Shown here piece after piece: positions 6,666 through 14,320 of a stretch of 43,846 bases of DNA. The notes beneath the pieces are model-generated. The model ran no database searches. It had not been told where the DNA came from and saw only the letters and a program-made list of their open reading frames with translations. The first letter of the stretch is position 1. Each line of letters opens with the position of its first letter. Both the position numbers and the translations under genes were made by a program. This DNA is from Cryomorphaceae bacterium ASP10-05a (GTDB lineage: Bacteria > Bacteroidota > Bacteroidia > Flavobacteriales_D > Sanyastnellaceae): positions 65,117 through 108,962 of the forward strand of contig LAQC01000002.1 of NCBI GenBank assembly GCA_000981645.1, given 5' to 3'.

Positions 6666-8177
6666 TTAAGCTTCTGACTTAACCACATACTGTGCCAGGG
6701 CATCTGCTATTTTTCTGTCATTAGATAGTCTAGGAACTTTATTCTGTCCTCCCAGCTTGCCCTGACTCTTCATATAAGATTCGAAAGAATTCGGTTTAAG
6801 TTCTGAAATAACCAATTCTCTGAGAACCTTTCCTTTTATCAAGTCCAGATAATAAACATTCTGGGCGCGCATACTGCTTTCTATACTTTCAATAAATGCC
6901 CGTTTATCTTTTGGAATACTTTCAAACTCTATTAGCCATTCATGATAGGGAAGTCCCTCTATTGGATTAACCTGAGGAGCTACATGAAATTCTCTAATAC
7001 TAGCACCGTGTTTTTGACAGGCTTCTGTCATAGCCGTTTCTACTTCTTTTCCTATTACATGCTCACCAAACGCAGAAGTAAAGTGCTTAATTCTTCCAGT
7101 AACCATAATCCTAGGTGGATTTAGCGAAGTAAACTCTATGGTATCCCCTATGCTATAAGCCCATAGGCCTGCGTTGGACGAGATTAAAAGGGCATAGTTC
7201 CTATTGAGTTCTACCTCTCCTATATTGAGTCTGGTAGGGTTGTCATTCGAAGCTTCGCCGGCCGGAATAAACTCGAAGAACATTCCTGCATCTATATTTA
7301 AAAGCATTCCTTTTTCCTTCTGAGAATCCTGAAAAGCTATAAATCCCTCACTGGCTGGATATAATTCTATAGTAGAAATATCTTTTCCTATCAGTTCTTT
7401 AAAGCGCTCTTTATACGGCTCGAAATTTACCCCTCCGTAAACAAATAAGGAGAAGTTTGGAAACACTTCTCTTACGGTTTTTTTACCTGTCTTTCTGAGA
7501 AGTTCCTCATAATACATCTGAACCCAGCTAGGGATTCCACTGATAAGAGTCATATCCTCTCGCAGGGTTTCATGAGCTACTGCATTTACTTTTTCTTCCC
7601 AGTCTTCTATGCAATTCGTCTCATAACTGGGCATTCTGTTTCGTTGCAGATACGAAGGGACATAATTCGCTACGATACCGGACAAACGTCCAAATTTCAT
7701 CCCAGAAGGAAGCGTTTCTAACACTGGACTTCCCTGCAAAAAAATCATTTTACCATCAAGAAATTCCGCTTTACCGGTTTCAGCTATATAACATAAAAGA
7801 GCATTCCTAGCTGCGGCTATTTGAGTCTTCAGACTTTCTTTAGTTAGCGGAATATACTTAGCTCCCGAGGTGGTGCCAGAAGTCTTGCATAAGTAATCAG
7901 GTCTCCCAGGCCACAGTATGTCGGCCTCATTGGCTTTTACTTTTTCTACATAAGGTCGAAAAGCTTCGTAATCCCTAGCAGGAATAACTGCTTTAAAGGC
8001 CTCATAGTCCATCGACTCGGTAAGGCCATGATCCTTCCCGTAAAGTGTCTTAGATCCTGACTTAATTAGATCCTGCAGCACTTTAAGTTGGGTCTCTTGG
8101 GCTAAAGACGCTTTCTTCAGAAGGTTTTTTTTTACTCGCTTTGCAAAAGACACAGCTACTCTTTTTTTCAATCCCAT
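6666..8177 (-). CDS. GH3-family acyl-acid amido synthetase-like protein
   Basis: 503 residues, cytoplasmic. The family (plant auxin-responsive GH3, jasmonate JAR1 and bacterial homologues) adenylates a carboxylic acid and transfers it to an amine, usually an amino acid. The ATP/phosphate loop is clear at 98-112 (CKTSGTTSGAKYIPLT region). Further family motifs are YGGVNFEPY, ELYPASEGFIAFQD and the C-terminal hinge region IMVTGRIKHFTSAFGEH. Substrates of bacterial homologues are largely unknown and cannot be read from the sequence. It is the first gene of a two-gene unit with the VWA protein. The terminator of the preceding secreted-protein gene lies just upstream, so it must have its own promoter, which I could not identify. 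Confidence 0.88.
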   Translation of the reverse strand: MGLKKRVAVSFAKRVKKNLLKKASLAQETQLKVLQDLIKSGSKTLYGKDHGLTESMDYEAFKAVIPARDYEAFRPYVEKVKANEADILWPGRPDYLCKTSGTTSGAKYIPLTKESLKTQIAAARNALLCYIAETGKAEFLDGKMIFLQGSPVLETLPSGMKFGRLSGIVANYVPSYLQRNRMPSYETNCIEDWEEKVNAVAHETLREDMTLISGIPSWVQMYYEELLRKTGKKTVREVFPNFSLFVYGGVNFEPYKERFKELIGKDISTIELYPASEGFIAFQDSQKEKGMLLNIDAGMFFEFIPAGEASNDNPTRLNIGEVELNRNYALLISSNAGLWAYSIGDTIEFTSLNPPRIMVTGRIKHFTSAFGEHVIGKEVETAMTEACQKHGASIREFHVAPQVNPIEGLPYHEWLIEFESIPKDKRAFIESIESSMRAQNVYYLDLIKGKVLRELVISELKPNSFESYMKSQGKLGGQNKVPRLSNDRKIADALAQYVVKSEA

Positions 8178-8214
8178 GGTGTAAAATTAATCATTGCTAC
8201 GCTATAATTTTATA

Positions 8215-8243
8215 CAAAAAAGCCCTGCTTAAGAGCAGGGCTT
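8215..8243 (-). terminator. Rho-independent terminator of the secreted protein gene 8271-10187
   Basis: The 10-bp stem AAGCCCTGCT/AGCAGGGCTT with the loop TAAG is followed on the minus strand by TTTTTT. It separates the T9SS gene from the GH3 gene. Confidence 0.9.
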
Positions 8244-8270
8244 ACTAAACTGTTTTCTATTGAATAATAG

Positions 8271-10187
8271 TTATTCTACAATAAGCTTCTTTTCTAACTT
8301 TCCTAATTCACTGCTCAGCCTAACCAAGTAAACTCCAGATGGTAAGGACGATACATTTATAGTCAACTGATGGTTCCCCTGCTTGCCTTCGCCAATATAT
8401 AAATCTTCTAAATGTTTTCCCTGCATATCAAACAAACCTACTAACAGCTCTGATCTTTGGCTCAGGTTGTATTCTAGAACAGCAATGTCAGTAGCTGGAT
8501 TAGGATAAATAGATGCTATAATCTCAGGATTATCTATTCCATATTCTACGCTTGTAATTTGATCAAAGTTCATTCTGACCATAGGAATTCTGCTTAAATA
8601 AGTTACGTTAGGCACCCCGCCTGAATCATTAAACCGTGCCCATGCCGTAAGTGCTTGTGCCTCTCCACTCATAGAAAATAGGACTTCACTGGGCGTGTTT
8701 ATCGTTCCTACTACAGCCAGATAAGAAGAATCTTGTACTAAATCTATTGGGGTCTCAAAATCAAAAACCATCATCTGCTCATCACCCAAATCATTAAGAT
8801 GGAAAAATTGAACTACCTGCAATTCAGAAGTGGCTATGGGATTCATAGCTACGCCCTCTTCAATAGAAAAGCCATACAGCGTAGCATAACAATAGCTCCC
8901 TGTAAGTGAGCTAGAGCTCACTGCTGCAGAAATACTCTGCAACTGAATGCCTTGCTCACTTTGAACATATACAGCCCCTACTTCATAGGGAGTTTCGATA
9001 AATCCAGCTGCGGGGACATAAAAGGAATCTGCCTCTCCTTCGTCTCTAGCAAGCGTGCTTTCTGTAACTTCTATTCTCTTAGAGATCACATTGTTTTCTG
9101 GGGATTCATCTTCCTGGTACTGAGTTATCGTGTATCCTAAATCGTAGGTGCCAAGATCCAAGGGGAGCATCATAGACGATGCCATAAAAGTAACGACCTC
9201 TTCTGCTGATAAATCTACGAGTCCAGAAGAAGTTGAGTTTAATTCTGAACCTCCTTGGCTTAATGTGGTAATTAGACTTGCTCCAATTTGAACGTCTCCA
9301 CCTCTATTCTCTGCTCGTGCAGAAAGTACCAACTCTACCTCATTAGTGTTAGGGTATTTAAAATACTGCATCCCCAAATAATCTTCAAAATCTGTAGGTC
9401 CTTGAATATCTAAAGCTCCGTGTAGTGGACTACTAATCGACAAGTTATTTTGCTCTATGGATACTATTTGTATATCGTCTATCATCCAAAAGTAGTAAGT
9501 CCCTTCAAAGGTGAAGCGAATCTTTACATCTGACTCATTTCCAGCTAAAGCTGAAATGTTCTTTCTCACTCTCATGTCCCTCGGTGATGCAGCATTAGTT
9601 CCCGTGAACTGATTAATAAACACATCTGTGAACTCACCTCCACCTACACTAACTTGAACCTTACTTACTGAATCGAAGTTCTTTAAGAACTGACTGAATT
9701 CAACTGCTAAATAAGGTGTTTCACTGAAATCGAATGATGCAGTTGTTAACGATGCATTATGAGGTGCTGCTGATATTCCAGTACCAAAGTCACCACAATT
9801 TCCTTCAGTTGCATCCCAGTAATTAGAATCAAAAATTAAAAATCCATTATCGGCTGATGGCGAAGTTATTGGTTCTCCTCCTATAGCTCCAGAGTCTATA
9901 CAATTGCCTATAGTTCCTATAGTGTTATCTGGAGTGCTCGATGTACTTCTGTACTCCCACATAGCATCAGTGTTGTTAGCGCCTGAATCATAATTCGTAT
10001 TTGTCCAACTTACTGGTATTCCCTCTGCAAAGTCCTCCGTCCAAAGAACTTCTTCTACTCTATACACATCTTGAGCGGTTCTTTCGAATCCATAAGACCC
10101 GTTATCTTGGGAGTAAGTATATACCTGAGCATGGCTGTAGCTAACACATAAAATAACGCAAATAACCAGAAATAATAAGTGTTTCAT
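8271..10187 (-). CDS. Secreted T9SS cargo protein with choice-of-anchor J/MAM-like domain (third of three)
   Basis: I choose the ATG at 10187 (638 residues), which starts directly on the signal peptide MKHLLFLVICV ... SYSHAQ. A frame nine codons longer is open. The N-terminal part runs from LWTEDFAEGIPVSW to YYFWMIDDIQIVS, a beta-sandwich module commonly labelled choice-of-anchor J in Bacteroidota. A middle Ig/CARDB-like region follows. The C terminus (IYPNPATDIAVLEYN ... LPSGVYLVRL ... KKLIVE) is a T9SS type A sorting domain. The function is unknown, probably a cell-surface or released binding or structural protein. It shares its layout with the two genes upstream, which suggests an old tandem duplication. 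Confidence 0.88.
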   Translation of the reverse strand: MKHLLFLVICVILCVSYSHAQVYTYSQDNGSYGFERTAQDVYRVEEVLWTEDFAEGIPVSWTNTNYDSGANNTDAMWEYRSTSSTPDNTIGTIGNCIDSGAIGGEPITSPSADNGFLIFDSNYWDATEGNCGDFGTGISAAPHNASLTTASFDFSETPYLAVEFSQFLKNFDSVSKVQVSVGGGEFTDVFINQFTGTNAASPRDMRVRKNISALAGNESDVKIRFTFEGTYYFWMIDDIQIVSIEQNNLSISSPLHGALDIQGPTDFEDYLGMQYFKYPNTNEVELVLSARAENRGGDVQIGASLITTLSQGGSELNSTSSGLVDLSAEEVVTFMASSMMLPLDLGTYDLGYTITQYQEDESPENNVISKRIEVTESTLARDEGEADSFYVPAAGFIETPYEVGAVYVQSEQGIQLQSISAAVSSSSLTGSYCYATLYGFSIEEGVAMNPIATSELQVVQFFHLNDLGDEQMMVFDFETPIDLVQDSSYLAVVGTINTPSEVLFSMSGEAQALTAWARFNDSGGVPNVTYLSRIPMVRMNFDQITSVEYGIDNPEIIASIYPNPATDIAVLEYNLSQRSELLVGLFDMQGKHLEDLYIGEGKQGNHQLTINVSSLPSGVYLVRLSSELGKLEKKLIVE

Positions 10188-10225
10188 GTACGACAAGTTA
10201 GTGTTAGGATACAAATATGATTATA

Positions 10226-10255
10226 AAAATAAAGCCGATTCTGTAAGAATCGGCT
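10226..10255 (-). terminator. Rho-independent terminator of the secreted protein gene 10287-12128
   Basis: The 10-bp stem AGCCGATTCT/AGAATCGGCT with a three-base loop is followed on the minus strand by a T-rich tail (TTATTTTTATAA). Confidence 0.87.
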
Positions 10256-10286
10256 CTAAATCAGGTAAGATGTTTCCTACATTTTG

Positions 10287-12128
10287 TTAATTACTCGAAA
10301 GTGTTTTAGTCACCTTGAAATTTTCACCCAAGAAACTATAGTTATATAAACCCGAAGTCAACTCTAAATCACTTATCTCTAATTTTTTACTGCCTGCAGA
10401 AACCGTCCCTAAATACTGAGTATACATCAATCTTCCTGTCATATCAGTAATCTCAAATGTTATTTTCTGAGCCGAAACTAAGCTATAAGGTATAGTCGTT
10501 TTTCCAAATACTGGGTTTGGATAGTTCTGTCCTATTGTAAGATTTCTCTCATTTATTTCAGGGACAGAAATAATATCGCTTGTGCTAATTCTGATAGCTG
10601 GCGAGATATCGTCAAAAACGAACCAATCTTGAGCTCCACCGGTTCCATAACCTCCAAAAATAAGTGTGGAGAAATCGTTGTCATACTCAGATGCATCTAA
10701 GACAAGCCTACCTTCTCCCTGCAAATGCTGTACACCTACGACATAAGACTCGCCTGGAGTTAATTCTATTTGGTCATCCATTTCGATGGACATAAAACCA
10801 CTTCCGAAGATATCAGAATTAACTATTTCAAATTCTGTAGAAGTAATAAACTGAGGTGGATTTGAATTTAAAAACAAAACTATAGCCGCTTCTGTTGGAC
10901 TATCACTAGAAGTAACTGTTCCTGTTCCTAAGCTAATTGACGCAGCTTCAAATCTAGTTCCCGGCTCAAAACAAGTAAAAGTAGTCGCTATAATCCACTC
11001 ATCGTTTACAGTTACAGTCCCTAATTCACCATCCCAATCTGCATCTAGATTATTATAATCGTCATTTGCCCAAAATATTTCATCTATTCTGAATTCTTTT
11101 TCATTTTCATTATCTCCAGGAATTCCATCTACATCATCTTGAAGAGCTGTGAAGACCACGTTATAATCACCAATATCAGTGGGAGTGAAATCTGAAAAGA
11201 TCCAAAGTAGTGCAGTTTCTCCTTGAGCTATAGACACTGGATCACTTTCTCCGGTATAAACCGCATCAACTGTTCCCTCTAAAAACACTTCTACAGATAA
11301 TCTTGAACTCATAGCCTCTAAGCCTCCCAAATTAGTGATTTCAGCACCCAAATTAATGGTATGAACTTGTTCTATTGGCGTAATAGTATATTCAAAGTCA
11401 TTTACAATGTCTCCAGTATAAACATCAGCTATAGCTAAATCATAAGCCTCAGGGATTAGAATAGTTACGTCATCTATGAACCAACCGTAAGCGACACCAG
11501 AAGTAGCTGTTTCATAATTAAATCTAATCCAAAGATTGTCCTCTCCAGCTACAGCAAGAGTCATGTTATACGTTCTTGTTATAGGGTTAGAAGTAACAGA
11601 TCCTCCACCAGCAGTTAGTTGACCAACATCCTGTTGGTTACCGATTAGCTCCCAAACAAGACCATCATTACTTACTTCCACTTTAAGAGAATCAGTAAAT
11701 CTGGCTCCATACATCTCAAATGTTAAGATTGCAGATTCTATTCCTGAAACATCTATAGACTCAGCCGTAGTTAAAATAGACTGTCCTTGAACTAATATTT
11801 CAGTATCATCATTGGCAGCTCCATTCCAAACAAAGGCATATTCACCGCCTGAAGAAGAATTAATGTCTCCTCCGTAAAACCATCCATTTTCAGTATCTCC
11901 TATTACCCAATTGTAATTCCCTAAAACTGTTTCAGCGTCCCATAAAGTAGCATCAGAGAAATCACTGTACCAGAAAGGGTCTTCATCTCCGCCTCTTAAG
12001 GATTCTTGGGGAGCTTCATCATTAGCTCTAAATTCAGTAGCTACTTCAGATGGCAAAGTCTGAAAATTTTGTGCCCTTCCTACAACGAATGCGAGGACCG
12101 TAAAGAGTAAAATGTAAATTTTTTTCAT
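10287..12128 (-). CDS. Secreted T9SS cargo protein with choice-of-anchor J/MAM-like domain (second of three)
   Basis: 613 residues, starting with the signal peptide MKKIYILLFTVLAF ... RAQ. The first module spans from FWYSDFSDATLWDAET to YGWFIDDVTILI, the same framing as in its neighbours. A CARDB-like segment follows (INLGAEITNLGG ... GDYNVVFTAL), then a second beta-rich part and a C-terminal sorting domain (IGQNYPNPVFGKTTIPYSL ... SGLYNYSFLG). The very end (KVTKTLSSN) lacks the usual basic-hydrophobic finish (for example KKLIV) of the type A signal, so its handling by T9SS may differ. Ligand and role are unknown. It has its own terminator, so the three genes are separate transcription units or read through from one promoter with attenuation. 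Confidence 0.87.
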   Translation of the reverse strand: MKKIYILLFTVLAFVVGRAQNFQTLPSEVATEFRANDEAPQESLRGGDEDPFWYSDFSDATLWDAETVLGNYNWVIGDTENGWFYGGDINSSSGGEYAFVWNGAANDDTEILVQGQSILTTAESIDVSGIESAILTFEMYGARFTDSLKVEVSNDGLVWELIGNQQDVGQLTAGGGSVTSNPITRTYNMTLAVAGEDNLWIRFNYETATSGVAYGWFIDDVTILIPEAYDLAIADVYTGDIVNDFEYTITPIEQVHTINLGAEITNLGGLEAMSSRLSVEVFLEGTVDAVYTGESDPVSIAQGETALLWIFSDFTPTDIGDYNVVFTALQDDVDGIPGDNENEKEFRIDEIFWANDDYNNLDADWDGELGTVTVNDEWIIATTFTCFEPGTRFEAASISLGTGTVTSSDSPTEAAIVLFLNSNPPQFITSTEFEIVNSDIFGSGFMSIEMDDQIELTPGESYVVGVQHLQGEGRLVLDASEYDNDFSTLIFGGYGTGGAQDWFVFDDISPAIRISTSDIISVPEINERNLTIGQNYPNPVFGKTTIPYSLVSAQKITFEITDMTGRLMYTQYLGTVSAGSKKLEISDLELTSGLYNYSFLGENFKVTKTLSSN

Positions 12129-12187
12129 GTTAAGGATATTTTGTGTGAAAGGTACAACTTCATCCTAAATTACCCTCATATTACAAT

Positions 12188-12216
12188 CAAAAAAGGGCCG
12201 TCAATTGACGGCCCTT
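12188..12216 (-). terminator. Rho-independent terminator of the secreted protein gene 12245-14170
   Basis: AAGGGCCGTC/GACGGCCCTT forms a 10-bp GC-rich stem with the loop AATT, followed on the minus strand by TTTTTTGATTG. Confidence 0.92.
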
Positions 12217-12244
12217 CCTTATATATTGTAATAAACTTTAAGAA

Positions 12245-14170
12245 TTATCTAACGATCATTCTCTTCGTTAATTTCTCTCCATTAACTACTAATGAATAGC
12301 TATACATTCCTGCAGCCAATTCAGAAGCATCAAAACTTACAGTATAACTTCCTGCAGCTTTTCTTCCTTCATTTGAAGAGAAAATATGCTTTCCAGTTAA
12401 ATCTAGTACTTCGAATGAAACACTAGCGTTCTGAGTAAGTGAATAATCGATAGCAGTAACTCCAGAAACTGGATTAGGTACATTCTGACCTAACGCGAAA
12501 TTCTTAGCGTCAACTTCTCCAACTGTAGTTTCTGCACCTGGATTAAAGTTAAGTCTAACCATAGGCAAGTCATTAGTGAAATACCAATCAACTCCTGCTG
12601 ATCCAAAGTCTCCAAAAATAAATGCCGTTTGATCCTGAGTATCAGACTGAGCCTCTCCCACCTGAACACCTGCTCCACCTTCATAAAATACTGTCGGCAA
12701 AATTAAATCTCCAGCTGTTACTTCTATTGGCTGATCCAAAGTTACAGTTACCCATGTAACCTCTCCACCATCAAAACCATTGTAGTTACCTTCATAAACT
12801 TCAACCTCATCTGATTCAGATAATAATTCGAAATCCGCACCACTAGCATCAAACAACTGAACAAACATCTCTTCTCCAGGAACAGAGTTTGTAGTTAAAG
12901 CAAAGTCAATAGCATAAACAACAGCATCTCCGAAAATCTCGTAAGTACATCCAGCTGCGAATCCAACCCCTTGGTTATCTCCACCACCGGGAGTCTGACC
13001 TCTGATCAAGTCATCATCTCTAGCCATAATATACTCAGTCATTTCAATTCCTGCTACAGCAGAATTGTTAGAAGCATCATCTTCTTCTAATTCGCCAGCA
13101 ACAGTTAGAGTGAAATCATAAGCTCCGACAGCTAATCCAGCAGTTTCCCACTGTAATACAGCTAAAGAATCTACAGCCTCTCCTGCAGCTAAAGCTACCG
13201 TTTCAGAAGTATTCGTTTCTCCATTAAACTCTCCTGAAAGCACAACCTCAGCTTGGTCAGTAGAGCCCCAGTTAATTACTGGAGTATAAGCCATAACGTT
13301 AGGTCTTTGCGAAGCTGGATATTTAGTGTAGGCTAATCCTGCCACATCTGTTCCATCTATTTCTTCTACAGCCACGAACTTAGATCCATTTACGTTAGTA
13401 TATGATGATCCGTTAGCGAATGCAGTTCCTTCAACAGATAAATCGTTTGCAAATCCATCAAAAACTTCAATATCATCTAAAAACCAAGCATATCCGTAAG
13501 TACCTACCCATCTGAATCTTAAATATACTTCAGCTTGGCCTCCTGCTACTTCAGAAATGTCAAATCTAACTAATGTTGGATTTTGAACATAATCTTGAGT
13601 TGACATGTTAGGGAATACTTCGAATCTAGTTCCTGGGTCAGCGTCTGCTACTTCATAAGTCTCAGGATCTGGCCAAGTCGTTCCGTCTGTAGAAACTTCT
13701 AATAGACAGTACTCATTTCCGTCACTTGCTCCTCCATCCCACATGTAATACTGGGTAGCGAATTCTATTTGAACGTATGCGTTTTCCGTAAAGTCCAGTG
13801 GATTGACATTTTGAATCCAGCAGTTTTCAATCCCTGTTTGGTTAGCATACTCATCAGAATCTACCATTGCAGTTCCATCACCAGCAGTCAAAGAGTTGAT
13901 TGCAGGTATTGTTGCTGCTCCTCCGGTAGTTAAACCTGTACCTATCTCAAAGTTAAGGCCTACTGCGCCAAAGTCTCCAGTAGCCCAGTCGTTAGGGTCA
14001 GAAAATGTGTTAGACCAAATAAGGTCTCTATCTGTGTTAGGAGTTACTTCCACAGTGGCAGCAACTCTTGGTGCTGAGTTTTTCACTAATTGAGCAGCTG
14101 GCTTATTTACTTGGCCAAAAACTCCACTAGTTATAAGCGCAGCGCTTAAAATCATGTAAATTTTTTTCAT
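12245..14170 (-). CDS. Secreted T9SS cargo protein with choice-of-anchor J/MAM-like domain (first of three)
   Basis: 641 residues with the signal peptide MKKIYMILSAALITSGVFGQ. The module from LIWSNTFSDPNDWATGDFG (about residue 50) to YGYAWFLDDIEVF (about 236) has the aromatic opening and the Trp-hydrophobic-Asp-Asp closing strand shared by all three neighbours. A long Ala/Glu-rich beta region follows. The last about 80 residues (LGQNVPNPVSGVTAIDYSL ... LAAGMYSYSLVVNGEKLTKRMIVR) are a textbook T9SS type A domain. The product is exported and attached to or released from the surface. Its ligand is unknown. The A-tract leader and a -7 box lie upstream. Confidence 0.9.
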   Translation of the reverse strand: MKKIYMILSAALITSGVFGQVNKPAAQLVKNSAPRVAATVEVTPNTDRDLIWSNTFSDPNDWATGDFGAVGLNFEIGTGLTTGGAATIPAINSLTAGDGTAMVDSDEYANQTGIENCWIQNVNPLDFTENAYVQIEFATQYYMWDGGASDGNEYCLLEVSTDGTTWPDPETYEVADADPGTRFEVFPNMSTQDYVQNPTLVRFDISEVAGGQAEVYLRFRWVGTYGYAWFLDDIEVFDGFANDLSVEGTAFANGSSYTNVNGSKFVAVEEIDGTDVAGLAYTKYPASQRPNVMAYTPVINWGSTDQAEVVLSGEFNGETNTSETVALAAGEAVDSLAVLQWETAGLAVGAYDFTLTVAGELEEDDASNNSAVAGIEMTEYIMARDDDLIRGQTPGGGDNQGVGFAAGCTYEIFGDAVVYAIDFALTTNSVPGEEMFVQLFDASGADFELLSESDEVEVYEGNYNGFDGGEVTWVTVTLDQPIEVTAGDLILPTVFYEGGAGVQVGEAQSDTQDQTAFIFGDFGSAGVDWYFTNDLPMVRLNFNPGAETTVGEVDAKNFALGQNVPNPVSGVTAIDYSLTQNASVSFEVLDLTGKHIFSSNEGRKAAGSYTVSFDASELAAGMYSYSLVVNGEKLTKRMIVR

Positions 14171-14219
14171 ATCAGAAATTTAATAAGGTTAATAATTTTA
14201 TTCAAATATATTATCGCAC

Positions 14220-14228
14220 GCAAATATA
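14220..14228 (-). promoter_or_regulatory. Bacteroidota -7 promoter box upstream of the first T9SS gene
   Basis: TATATTTGC on the minus strand matches TAnnTTTGY and lies 49 bases before the ATG at 14170. A second TATATTTG at 14203-14210 is closer but is followed by A. No -33 TTG stands at the usual distance from either. Confidence 0.35.
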
Positions 14229-14320
14229 TATATTGCAGAGCTATAATAATTGAGTTTTTAAATCAATTCACTGTTTTATACAATTAAGCGCCTATCTTCC
14301 CTCCAAAGAACGCAATAAAA

